From Haliclystus octoradiatus (taxonomy: Eukaryota > Cnidaria > Staurozoa > Stauromedusae > Haliclystidae), in assembly GCA_916610825.1 (NCBI GenBank), contig OU744447.1, forward strand, positions 2,778,146 to 2,842,145: 64,000 nt of DNA, written 5' to 3'. This document shows, piece by piece, positions 10,965 through 22,335 of this stretch. Both the position numbers and the translations under genes were made by a program. The notes beneath the pieces are model-generated. The model saw only the letters and a program-made list of their open reading frames with translations, made no database searches and was not told the origin of the DNA. The number at the start of each line of letters is the position of its first letter. The stretch's first letter is position 1.

Positions 10965-12244
10965 GTACGTATGTTAAACACATTTCAACTCTTTCAGTTA
11001 AAATAAAGAATACTCAGTGAACATTGCATATATCAACTTCAGAGACAATTAAAATATTCTTACCTTGAAAGCATGTTTGTTAAACAATTATGGGTCTGGT
11101 AAATAACTTTTCAATATCCACTTACAATTGTGCATGCTACATCCGCAATGAAACATTTGTTACAACGAACGATGAGTTTTTCATCGGAAGGCCTGCAAAT
11201 ATGTTGATTCAGATGATAATAAAGGATTATAGTTTCTGCAAATATTACACATTCATGTCTAAGGCGATTATGTTTCATTGATTTATAATAGCTAGAATTC
11301 ATGTAGTATAAGAATATAGACAATGTAAGATATGGTCTCCATATCCATGTGTATCACTCTTAATCTCAATCTTCAATTTATAGATGCAATGTAAAATGAA
11401 TACAAGAATGATGCAAAGCCTTTTACCTAACTCAGAGTTCCATACTTTAAGCGATCATAAGACGCTAATTCGTGATTGGCTAAGGAGTTGAATTGCGAAA
11501 TACTGAAAAAGACTTGTTCATTCTTGTGTTCATTCTATTTATGCTCTGTTATAAATAATATGTGGCGCATTTTACTTACACCATTGTGTGAATTGCAATT
11601 GACTAATATTTCCAGATGCAAAGTTCAATTATGTTTACTAATTTGAAATGGCTACAGCTCAATCAGTAAGAATTTGAATGGGCAAATACTTTATACACAA
11701 TGAAATTCGAGTTAAAATTGTGAATTATAACATCACTGATGGTTCCCAGCAACATTATGTTTGTATACACTTCAACGTGAAACCGTCCTTGCTTATGAAT
11801 ATGTTATTTACTGTAAGAGCCGTTAGCATACATCAAAAAATTAACAATTTATCTACAAAATCTTAACCTGATTTTTCAAACTAGTTTTTAGTAATCAAAT
11901 ACATCTAGTTAAACTGTTAACAATGATTTAAAGTCAATAATACCCTATAGAAGATTGTTTTATACAAACGTGTTTAAATACCATAGCATCATTCTTAATT
12001 TAAAAATATAGACTTTGTCATATTGGACAAGCGTCTGAGGAATTTAAAAGAGCATATAATATTACCGACAAATAATTTTTAGTTCCACTTTTTGTTCATT
12101 TTTATTCATTTTTTACGACTTTTTGTTTAATAGTTAATAGTTAATTTTAACTATACTAGCATTTTATTATCTTATAACCATCTTTTAAAGCGCTTTTGGA
12201 TTATTTTAAGAAATATCGCATTAGAAAAACAATATATCATTATT
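10965..12244. other. Start of the 18.2-kb intron, no element recognised
   Basis: The GT at 10965 opens an intron that should run to the AG at 29128-29129. The first 1.3 kb is plain AT-rich sequence. Small ORFs overlap on both strands (for example 11090-11281 and 11111-11323) and show no domain pattern. Confidence 0.6.
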
Positions 12245-12533
12245 ATTATTATCAACATTCTTTAAAATGAAAAATGAAATAAAATTATATGATAAATCAC
12301 GATAATAATTCGATATTGATGTAATGTTACATCTTGTTGTCAATATTTCTAGGCACTATTTATAAAACCTTACAGATGTTAATGAAGAACCTTAATGAAA
12401 GAATAGATGATTATGGATAAATTAGTTGTTTTGATAGAAAAACGAAAACAACTCAACAGCTGATTTATTCAGAATTTTGTTGAAACGGACTTAATGATTT
12501 ATAGAGTGGAAATGTTCAGTGAATCGTTAAAGA
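12245..12533 (-). mobile_element. Helitron-like copy H2, left part
   Basis: This matches the region of the complete copy H9 around 45395-45668 in the same orientation, with shared phrases such as gatattgat-taatgttacatcttgttgtcaat and atttatagagtggaaatgtt. It stops at base A 12533, exactly where copy H1 starts. H2 resumes at 15541. The 3'-terminal half of H2 is missing on the left. Confidence 0.75.
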
Positions 12534-15500
12534 TCACTTATATACATAATACTGTCTGTTTATCATTTATCACTTATCACTTATATACATAATACTGTCT
12601 GTTTATGTATCACAATATTTCTATATTTCGATATTTCGATATTTCGATATTTCGATATTTCTGTGTCTGTCCGCGACTTATGTACGTCTTACTGGCGATA
12701 TAATAAGGATAATCCGTTGTCGGGAAATTATGCAAACATTTGTGTCGAGATAACCGTGTACAGTCACAAAGTTGTTGTATGAAAAGTATAGGTCTAAGAC
12801 GTTGTTTTAAAATAAAATACTTAATATGATATTTTATTTGATATCATTGTATTAAAAAAATTCAGAAATTTTGAAAAAATTCATAGGTCGAAAATCTAGC
12901 GGGTAGCCAAATCGACTTCAAATTGAAATCTCCAGAACAAAAATATTTTGCTTTGAATTTAAAAGCTGCGTGTAAATTGTTTGAACAAGTGAAACTTGAA
13001 ACTGAATCAGTTTTATGATAATTATAACAAAACGAAATACTGAATTACATTGAAATACCAGTATAATTAGGCCAAACAAAATATGTTTTGAAATCAAAGA
13101 AACGTAGACCTATTTCATGAAATGTTGATATAAACGCTATGAAAATTAAAGAGACTTTAGGTCTAAATTTAATTTATTAATAAAACAAAAAACCGTTCAT
13201 TACTTTTCTCAAAGTAGAGATACAAACATTTCACTTTTAAAAATGCTATATTGATATATAATTTGTCTTGCAAGAATTTTAAAAATGACGTTGGCGCTCG
13301 ACTAATTCGAAAAAATATTCAAAGTTCGAAGAGATTATCTGTCTACAGTCTAAAATTACAGAGGTTAGAATCAATCAAGGCATTGCACAAAAGTATTTCT
13401 ATAATTTATTATTTAATATAAAAATAAGAATCATTTGGTTATGAGCAGAGAGGCTTTTATTTTCAGATTTTGCTTCCATAATTAACGAAGAATTTTAAGC
13501 ATCGCTTAATATTAAAATTTAATTTTGTTGACTTGTTATAAGAATAAGACACAGTATGTTACTATAGTTTCGAGATTAAAAATAGCGGTGTCTTGCTATT
13601 ATCGTTGATAAACATTTAATAAAGTTAATTACAGGTATATCAAATTCAACAAAGTTAAATTGAATTGAGCGTATGATTTGTGATAAATAATAATAATTAT
13701 AGTATTTTCAACGTTCAAAAATGGCTTCCAATTGTAAAAACTGAAAAGCATAATTCAAAAACATTTTTCAATAGTAAATAAAGTTTGGATGAGTGTAACA
13801 AACCTTGTGTTACAAAAATAAAAAGCGTTAAAGGTTGCATGAAATTATCGATCATAACAAACAATAATTATTAAAATACAACTTACCATTTTCCAAATGG
13901 GATTCAAATAAAAACTATACGAGCGGTATAATCTCCGAAAAAATTTAAATACATAATAGCGGGTTCTCAGATATAATACACCAATCAATAATAAGTTAAC
14001 GACCATATTTTATCGAAGGAGAATGTACGCCCGATAAGAATAAAATATAAATTGCTTTTTATTCGAAATAATTCTGACAAAAATGATCAATTCATATCGC
14101 GATCAAATGCATGGTAAAGTAGATTCATTTTCTATATAAGTAAATCCTTTTCATCAGACATCATAACATGAGCATTTAAATATTACCATCAGCTATGGTA
14201 TTTTATATCTTTGAAGCTTCACTAAACATTTCCACTCTATAAACCATCGCGTCTGTTTCGATAAATTCTGAATAAATATGCATATCAAGAATCTGGCAAA
14301 ATGAGTTGTTTTTGCTTTTGTATCAAAATAATTAATTTATTCATAATCGTCTTTTCTTTCATTCGACATCTGTAATGTATTATAAATAGCGCGTAGAAAT
14401 ATTGACATCAATACGTAACATAATATCAATATCGAGTTAGGATAGTGATTTATTATAGAATTTTATTTCCTTTTAAAATAATGTTGATGCTATTATTCTG
14501 GAAAATTTGATAACAAGAAGCACTATGAGGCCAACTTTTCACATCTTTTTTTTACTTTTAAAATTTAATTTTCAACAACTCTTAGTATTTTGATAGACTG
14601 CCATGAAAATCACAGGCCTACTTGCTGAGATTGCAAAGATCAAAATATATAGGCTCATATATTATCATATCATAATATTTTCAGATTATATATATGATTT
14701 GAAATTCAATACACGCGCTTGGGTCGGCCTTGTTCAATAATACGTTGTCAAAGAAGTAGGTTTGTTTATCACGTCAGTTAAAGCGCCGATAACATAAATT
14801 AAGGTAGTGGCCGATTGGTTAATGCTCTGGTAAACATTATCTGGGTCGTCAGTTCAATTCCGCTAATCGGCAATTTTTATCAACGATTTCTCTGATTTTT
14901 TTTAATATGAAGCAGTAAATCATTGTTAATTAACAAAAGATATCGTTTGATCATGTTATTAACAGAAATTAGTGGACCATGTGTCTTTTCGAAGCTAAAT
15001 CAATTTAATATTGAATATATTGCATGCAATGCCACGAGTTTAACCGGCCACACCTTGACGGCGTTATTTTGTGAACACCACATTAGTGTTGTATATATTG
15101 CAATAAAGATTGATGAATTCGAACCGACTGCGACCCGATCGTATCGGGTCAGATTTGGGTTAATATTTTATGTCTTCGGATCGGATCGGATTTGAAGTGA
15201 TTACTTATGGATAGTTTCAGATTTTGAAATTTGACTGAGTATTTGTAATTTATAATAATTAATGTGTTCTGGCTTCCTTTCAGCACATAAAATAAAGTTT
15301 TTCTATGTAGATATAGCTACGTTAAATTATACATTTCAATCGACTCAAATTTTTAATAAAGGAATGATTAATATGTTTTGATTAATGCTACATCGTTTCA
15401 ATGCGTATTGTGTCTCGTGTTCTCCTCCAGAGTTTATGCTCCGTATTATACAGCGATAGTCAGCTTAGTTAATTGTTTAATTATAAGTGATCTGAAAGTT

Positions 15501-15540
15501 TTATCATACAATGTCCATTATGGACCACACTAATTGCTAG
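12534..15540 (+). mobile_element. Helitron-like non-autonomous element H1, complete, ~3.0 kb
   Basis: The element starts TCACTTATATACATAATACT and ends with a GTCCATTATGGAC hairpin followed by CACACTAATTGCTAG. The 5' TC, 3' CTAG, hairpin about 11 bases before the end, and flanking A (12533) and T (15541) are the marks of canonical Helitrons. It lies inside another copy (H2). Next to the 5' end is an (ATATTTCG)n microsatellite (about 12618-12663), and the first ~60 bases are partly doubled. A tRNA-like segment lies at 14799-14873. No Rep or helicase ORF exists, so movement would need enzymes from elsewhere. It lies in the large intron of the F5/8C gene. Confidence 0.8.
14799..14873 (+). other. 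tRNA-like segment inside Helitron H1
   Basis: A-box-like TGGCCGATTGGTTAATGCTC is followed 40-odd bases later by B-box-like AGTTCAATTCC. The D-stem and acceptor pairing are poor, so it is not a working tRNA. The same segment lies at the same place in H5, H9, H12 and H13, where it is closer to a tRNA (TGGCTCATTGGTTAATGCTC and AGTTCAAATCC). Confidence 0.55.
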
Positions 15541-17937
15541 TATATAAATAATATAGCAGATGGTAATATTTTAATGTTCTTGTTATCATGTATGATGAAA
15601 ATAAATCTACTTTACCGTGCATTTGATTCCGATATGAATCGATCTTTCTTTGTCAGAATTATTTCGAATAAAAAACAATTTATATTTTATTCTTATCGGG
15701 TTTACATTCTCCTTCGTAATAATATGATTGTTAATTTATGATTGATTGGTGTATTAATTCAGATAACCTGTTATTATGTATATAAATGCTGTTCGGAGAA
15801 TATGCCTCTCGTATAGTTTTTATTTGGATCTCATTTGGAAAATGGTAAGTTGTATTTTAATAAATAGTGTTTGCTATGATCGATTATTAAATTCAACGTT
15901 TTTCGCTTTAAATTTTTGTAACACAAGGTTTGTTACACTCATCCAAACTGTATTAACTATTGAGAAAGGTTTTTGAATTATGTTTTTGGGTTTTTAAATT
16001 CAAAGCGAAATTTTTGAACGCTGAAAATAATATAATTATTATTATTTATCACAAATCATACGGTCAATTCAATTCATTTTTTTTGTTGAATTTGATATAC
16101 GTGGAATTACCTTTATTAAATGTCGAGGGACGATGAGAACAAGACACAACTATTTTTATTCTCGAAACTGTAGTAACATACTGTGTCTTATTTTATAGCA
16201 AATCAAAAAAATTAAATTTTAATTTTAATCGATGTTTACAAGTCCTTTGTTAATTATTGAACAAAAATCTGAATAAAATTCCTGCCAGCTCATAATCAAA
16301 TGATTCATTTTTTTATCTTATATAATAAATTATAGAAATACTTTAGTGCAATGCCTTGATTGATTCTAAACTCTGTAACTTTAGACTGAAGACAGATAAT
16401 CTCTTCGATCTTTGAATGTTTTTTCGATTTAATCGAACGCCAACGTCAATTTGAAATTTCTTGCAAGTTAATTTTTTTTGATGCCCCTCGATAGATTGTT
16501 CATTTCAAAACAGATTGTTTGCTTAGTATTCTCACAAATTATATATCAAAATAGCCTTTTTAAAACTGAAATGTTTGTATCTCGATTTTAAGAAAAATAT
16601 TGAACGGCATTTTGTTTCATTAATAAATTAAAATAAGACCTAAAGTCTGTTTAATTTTCATAGCACTTGCGCTATATGTATTGCTGATATCACCACTACA
16701 TGAAATAGGTCTACGTTTCGTTGATTTGAAAAGATATTTTGTTTGGCCTAGTTATACTGGTAATTCAATGTAATTCAGTATGTTTTATTGTTTTAATTAT
16801 CATAAAACTGATTCAGTTTCAAGTTTCACTTGTTCAAACGATTTACACGCAGCTTTTAAATTCCAAGCGAAATTTTTGAATGCTGAAAATAATATAATTA
16901 ATACTATTTATCACAAATCATACGCTCAATTCAATTTAATTTTGTTTGAATTTGATATACTTGAATTTATTCTTATTAAATGTTGATCAACGATTAAGAA
17001 AAAGACACCGCTATTTTCATTCGCGAAACTTTAGCAACATACTGTGTCTTATTCTTATAGCAAATCAACAATATGAAATTTCAATTTTAATCGATGTTTA
17101 CAATTTCTTTGTTAATTATGGAAGCAATATCTGAAAATATAAGCATGCTCGCTCATAATGAAATGATTCATATTTTTATATTAAATAAATAATTACAAAA
17201 ATGATTTTATGCAGTGCATTGATTAATTCTGAACCCTGTAATTTTAGACTGCATACTGATAATCTTTTTGAATCTTGAATATTTTTACGAATTAGTCGAT
17301 CGCCAACGTAATTTTGGAATCTCTTGCATGTTCATTTGTTTTAATGCCCCGCTATAGATTGTTGATTTCAAAACAGATTGTCTTATCAGTGTTCTCACAA
17401 ATTATATATTAAAATACCCATTTTAAAAATGAAATGTTTATATTTGGAATTTAAGAAAAGCAATCAACGTAAAGCTGATTCAGTATCTAGTTTCACTTAT
17501 TAAGAATATTTACACGCAGCTTTAAATTCAGAGCGAAATATGTTTGGTCTGCAGATTTCAATTTGAATTCGATATGGCTGCCCGCTAGATTATCGACCTA
17601 TGAATTTTTCAAATCTCTGAATTTTTCAATACAATGATGCCAAATAAAATATCAGATGAAGCATATTATTTTAAAACAACGTCATAGACTCATCCTTTTA
17701 ATACAACAAATTTGTTACTGTACACGGTCATCTCGACAAAAATGTTTGCATAACTTCCCGACAACGGATTATCTGTATTATATCGCCAGTAAGACATACA
17801 TAAGTCGCGGACAGACTCAGAAATATCGAAATATCGAAATATTGTGATATATAAACAGACAGTATTATTAATATAAGTAGATAGAAATATAGTAATCTTG
17901 TGATATGTAAACAGACAGTATTATCAGTATAAGTAGA
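15541..17937 (-). mobile_element. Helitron-like copy H2, right part with 5' end
   Basis: It resumes with T 15541 the sequence broken at 12533. It runs through the internal region and the microsatellite near 17820 to the 5' end. The 5' end is doubled: one terminus-like motif (complement TCTACTTATATTAATAATAC) lies near 17850-17883 and a second (TCTACTTATACTGATAATAC) ends at 17937. No coding capacity is seen; ORFs such as 15776-15976 recur in other copies only because the copies are alike. Confidence 0.75.
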
Positions 17938-17938
17938 T

Positions 17939-20451
17939 ATAAGCTGAATATAACTGTAAAACACGGAGAGTCAACTTCGGTGGATTACATAAGACCCAAT
18001 ACGCATTGAGAGGATGCACAATTAATCAAGACATCTTAATCATTTCCTTCTTAAAAATGTATTTCATTTCTAATCAATTGAGTTGATTGAACTGTAGGGA
18101 TAACGGCATATTAAAGGCATAAAACAGACCATAGCGCCTTGCAGGCTCATAAGTTGAAAAGTGAATGCAATTTTTCTACTATAGCTATAACAAACTAATT
18201 GTTATAAATTACAACTTTGTCAAATTTCGAAATATGAATTTATCCATGAAAAGGCGCTCCAAATACGATCCGAATCGGAAACACGATCGGATCGCGTTTG
18301 GTTTGGATTCGCAACTCTTTATTGCAATAATATATATAACATCTCATAATAACACCATATGATAGTATATGTAGCTATAGATTTTTGATCTTAACAATCT
18401 CTGCAGGTGGGCCTGTAAGTTTCATGGCAGTCTTTCAAAATACAGAGTTCGTTGAAAATAGAATTTTATAAGTAAAAAAAATGAAAACAAACAAAATGAA
18501 AAAAAATTAAATAATAATTCGATATTGATATTATGTTACATCTTGTTGTCAATATTTCCACGCATTATTTATAATACCTTCCAGATGTAGAATGAAAGCT
18601 TAGAAGATTATGAATAAGTTACTTGTTTTGACAGAAAAACGAAATAACTCATATTGTCCAGATTCGTGATATGCATATTTATTCAGATTTTCTTGAAATG
18701 GACGCGATGATATATAGAGTGGAAATGTTTAGTGCAGCTTTAAAGATGTGAATACCATAGCCGATGGTAATATTTAAATATTCATGTTATGATGTCTGAT
18801 GAAAAGGATTTACTTATATAGAAAATGAATTTACTTTACCACGCATTTAATCGTGATATGAAATGATCTTTCTTTGTCAGAATTATTTCGAATAAAAGAC
18901 AATTTACATTATATTCTTATCGTTTTTACATTCTCCTTCGATAAAATACGGTTGTTAACTTATTATTGATTGGTGTATTAACTCAGAGAACCCGCTATTA
19001 CGTATTTAAATGTTGTTCGGAGATTATGCCGCTCGTATAGTTTTTATTTGGATCTCATTTGGAAAATGGTAAGTTGTATTTTAATAAATATTGTTTGCTA
19101 TGATCGATTATTTCATGCAACCTTTTCACTTTTTATTTTTGTAACACAAGGTTTGTTACACTCATCCAAACTGTATTAATTATTTAAAAATGTTTTTGAA
19201 TTATGTTTTTGTGCTTTTAAATTCAAAGCAAAATTTTTGAAAGCTTAAAATATTATAATTATTATTATTTATCACAAATCATACGCTCAATTCAATTTAA
19301 CTTTGTTAAATTTGATATAGCTGAAATTAACTTTATTAAATGTTGATCAAAGATAATAACAAGACATCGCTATTTTTATTCTCGAAACTGTAGTAACATA
19401 CTGTGTCTTATTCGTATAGCAAGTCAACAAAATGAAATTTTAATTTTAATCGATGCCTATAATTCCTTCGTTAATTATGGAAGCAAAATCTGAAAACAAA
19501 AGCCTTGCTGTTCAAAACCAAATGATTCGTTTTTTTATATTAAATAATAAATTATAGAAATACTTTTGTGCAATGCCTTGATTAATTCTAAACTCTATAA
19601 TTTTAGACTGTAGACAGATAATCTCTTCGAACTTTGAATATTTTTCGAATTAGTCGAACGCCAACGTCAATTTGAAAATTCTTGCAAATTAATTTGTTTT
19701 TAAGCCCCGCGATAGATTATTCATTTCAAAACAGATTGTTTGCTCAGTGTTCTCACAAATTATATATCAAAATAGCCTTTTTAAAAGTGAAATGTTTTAT
19801 ATCTCGATTTTGAGAAAAGTAATGAACGGTATTTTGTTTCATTAATAAATTAAATTAAGACCTCAAGTCTCTTTAATTTCATAGCGTTTGTGCCGTGCTA
19901 TATGTATTGCTGATATCAACACTACATGAAATAGATCCACGTTTCTTTGATTTCAAAACATATTTTGTCTGGCCTAGTTATACTGGTAATTCAATGTAAT
20001 TCAGTATTTCGTATTGTTTTAATTATCATAAAACTGATTCAGTTTCAAGTTTCACTTGTTTAAACAATTTACACGCAGCTTTTAAATTCAAAGCAAAATA
20101 TTTTTGTTCTGGAGAATTCAATTTGAAGTCGATTTGGCTGCCCGCTATATTATCGACCTATGAAATTTTTCAAAATCTCTGAATTTTTTAATGTAATGAT
20201 ATCAAATAAAATATCAGATGAAGAATAGTATTTTAAAACAACGTCATAGACCCATACTTTTCATACAACAAATTTGTTACTGTACACGGTTATCTCGACA
20301 CAAATGTTTGCATAATTTCCCGACAACGGATTATCCGTATTATATCGCCAGTAAGACGTACATAAGTCGCGGACAGACACAGAAATATCGAAATATCGAA
20401 ATATAGAAATATTGTGATATATAAACAGACAGTATTATTAATATAAGTAGA
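17939..20451 (-). mobile_element. Helitron-like copy H3, internally deleted
   Basis: This begins within the 3'-terminal region (aagct...gctgta-aacacgg, compare 44420) and so lacks the CTAG end. It follows the family order, but the tRNA-like segment is lost near 18316-18360. It ends with a clean 5' terminus (complement TCTACTTATATTAATAATAC) at 20451, followed by T. It abuts H2 in the same orientation. Confidence 0.75.
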
Positions 20452-20584
20452 TAATATTCTGTAAGTCATAATATGCTGCTAATAATTTATGTGAATTATT
20501 ATTTTGTTATTGATTTGATATATTTTTGAAAATTTAATAGACAATTTAGATTATTTAACATATCAATAGTCAATTTTGTTCTGC

Positions 20585-22125
20585 GGCTTTTCAAATTGTA
20601 TATGATGATATTTGTTGGCAGTGTAAAATATGATACCGATCATTTCCTGAATCACCACACTCTTTAAATAGGCAATTATCGTCAGGATCATGAAAAATAT
20701 TATTTGTACAGATAAGATGGTGAAAGCCATGGATTGACAAGCGGATGATGTAGTTTCGATTTAATTGATTTGCTGCTTGCCAACCAGATGATTGTAAGGC
20801 AGGGGCGGCTAAATACCCTTTTTGGAATACTTCAACTATTTTATTTTTGCGGTTTTCAAAACATTTTGAAAGTTCTTCAAAATTAAAAGGGAACAAATGT
20901 TCAATATCTTTTGTTAGAAGGTTAGTGTTTGTAAATATGTAAATTAAAGTATTTGAAGCAGATATATGGGCCCCAAGGGCACATTTGAGATGTGTAGCTT
21001 TGATACGATCAAGGTAGAGGAATTGGTTTGCTGTGATAAATGGTGCAATGACTGGAAAAGCATAAGTAACCATCGGAGAGATTTTCATGTCAAAAATATT
21101 TAGCAATGTTTGAAGAGAGACTTTCTTTAAATGTGGTATAGTACCTATTGTGAGAATGCATTTATGTAACTTGTTCATTAGATGTAAAGTAAAGGTTAAC
21201 GATTGTTGTAAAATAACACCAAGATATTCATAGCTTTTAACAAATTCCACACGTTCCTTATTGTATATGAAAATGTCTCTTTTGCTGATAGTGCCACCTT
21301 TGCGGAATTTCATCATTTTGGTCTTTTTCAGGTTGACTTCTAATGCATTTGTGTGACACCATGTTTGCAAAATATCTAAACCATCCTGTACAGCTTCTTT
21401 GTCAGGGTAGTAAAAAACAAAATCATCAGCAAAAAATGAAAAACTTAGATTTGGTATATTACATAGAACTTCAGCCAGGTCGGAAAGATAAATGATAAAT
21501 AGGGTTGGTGAAGACAATCTCCCTGGACAACACCGTGGTTTTGAATAATTTGTGTAGATAGCTTTATACCATCGTCAATAAAAATCTCATTTACTTTTAA
21601 AAGTGAACAAATAAGACGAAGAAGCAATCCATCTATACCAAGAGTGTTCTTCATTTTCTGAACTAGAATGTCACGATTTACATTGTCAAATGCTTTAGTA
21701 AAGTCTACAAAACAGCAATAAGTGGATCTAGGTGTGGATGATTTAGAAAATTGGTCTTTGATAGAGTCTATCAATAGCTGTAATGGTTGTAACGTATTTT
21801 TTTCTTCTTAGAAGCCAAATTGCTCTGGTGGAATTAAATGAAAGCAATTTGGTTTGAGTTTACTGTTTATGAGACTTGTTAAAACTTTGAGGGGGCAACA
21901 GAGTAAGGAAATGTCACGGTAATTATTAGGGTCAATTTTTACACCTTTACCTTTATACAGTTGAATTACTCAACTTCTGTTCCTGTTATTAGGTATAGTT
22001 CCAAGTTTGAGGCATAGATTGAACAAAGATGTACATAAAGTAAGTAGCTGATCAAGAGAAAGTATTAAGTGTTCGTTAGTAATGTTGTCAAGTCCTGCTG
22101 CTTTACGAGTTTAGGTTTGCAATAT
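20585..22125 (-). mobile_element. LINE A remnant, reverse transcriptase domain (I/R1-like)
   Basis: Read on the minus strand from 22125, the frame gives AAGLDNITNEHLI, LYKGKG, DPNNYRDISLL, EQFGF followed by a stop, FVDFTKAFDNVNRDIL, GVVQGD, then after a frameshift near 21510 SPTLFIIYLSDL, FFADDFVFYY (the catalytic FADD box) and YEYLGVIL. A Cys/His cluster near the end (C-x4-C...H-x3-C, 'RYHILHC') resembles the zinc motif of I/R1/Jockey-type LINEs. Palm and thumb of the reverse transcriptase are nearly whole, but one stop and at least one frameshift make it dead. The endonuclease is absent, consistent with 5' truncation. It lies in the 18.2-kb intron. Confidence 0.8.
20591..21517 (-). pseudogene. 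LINE A reverse transcriptase palm to C-terminus, open frame
   Basis: A 308-residue open stretch. It starts at the SPTLFIIYLSDL box, holds the FFADDFVFYY active-site box about 20 residues later, the KKTKMMKFR and YEYLGVIL thumb motifs near residues 65-100, and ends in the zinc-like CLFKECGDSGNDRYHILHC. The Met start is accidental; the true protein began upstream in another frame. This is the longest intact piece of LINE coding sequence in the intron. Confidence 0.75.
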
Positions 22126-22295
22126 TGTTAAAAATATTATTTGTACAGATAAGATGGTGAAAGCCATGGATTGACAAGCGGGTGATGTAGTTTCGGTATT
22201 AACTCCACGAAATGAGAATGACCTTTTTCCACGATCTGTATAAACCCTTGGGAGAATATATAAGGTTTTTCGGGTTGTCTAGCGTGAGTTTGACT

Positions 22296-22296
<1 letters not shown>
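22126..22296. repeat. Local duplications: 64-bp copy of LINE A and 97-bp copy of LINE B tail
   Basis: Bases 22130-22195 repeat 20694-20757 almost exactly (tacagataagatggtgaaag...). Bases 22200-22296 repeat 22563-22660 closely (gaatgac-ttttt-cacgatc, agcgtgagtttgacttag). The latter ends at the GATA run. Confidence 0.7.
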
Positions 22297-22334
<38 letters not shown>

Positions 22335-22335
22335 T
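22297..22335 (+). repeat. (GATA)n microsatellite
   Basis: About nine GATA units in a row. It sits at the end of the LINE B 3' region and starts from the phrase gacttagata, so it may have grown from the LINE tail. Confidence 0.9.

Noticed and set aside
12618..12663. Regular 8-base repeats that might suggest a CRISPR-like array
   Set aside because: Direct (ATATTTCG)n without spacers; a microsatellite in a eukaryotic transposon.
14799..14873. Functional tRNA gene
   Set aside because: Boxes are present, but D-stem, T-stem and acceptor pairing fail.
17656..17847. Conserved short ORF also at 20218, 40658-40873 (minus), 50569-50787 (minus) and 61935
   Set aside because: It lies antisense near the 5' end of each Helitron copy, crosses the microsatellite and has no domain pattern; its likeness follows from the copies being alike.
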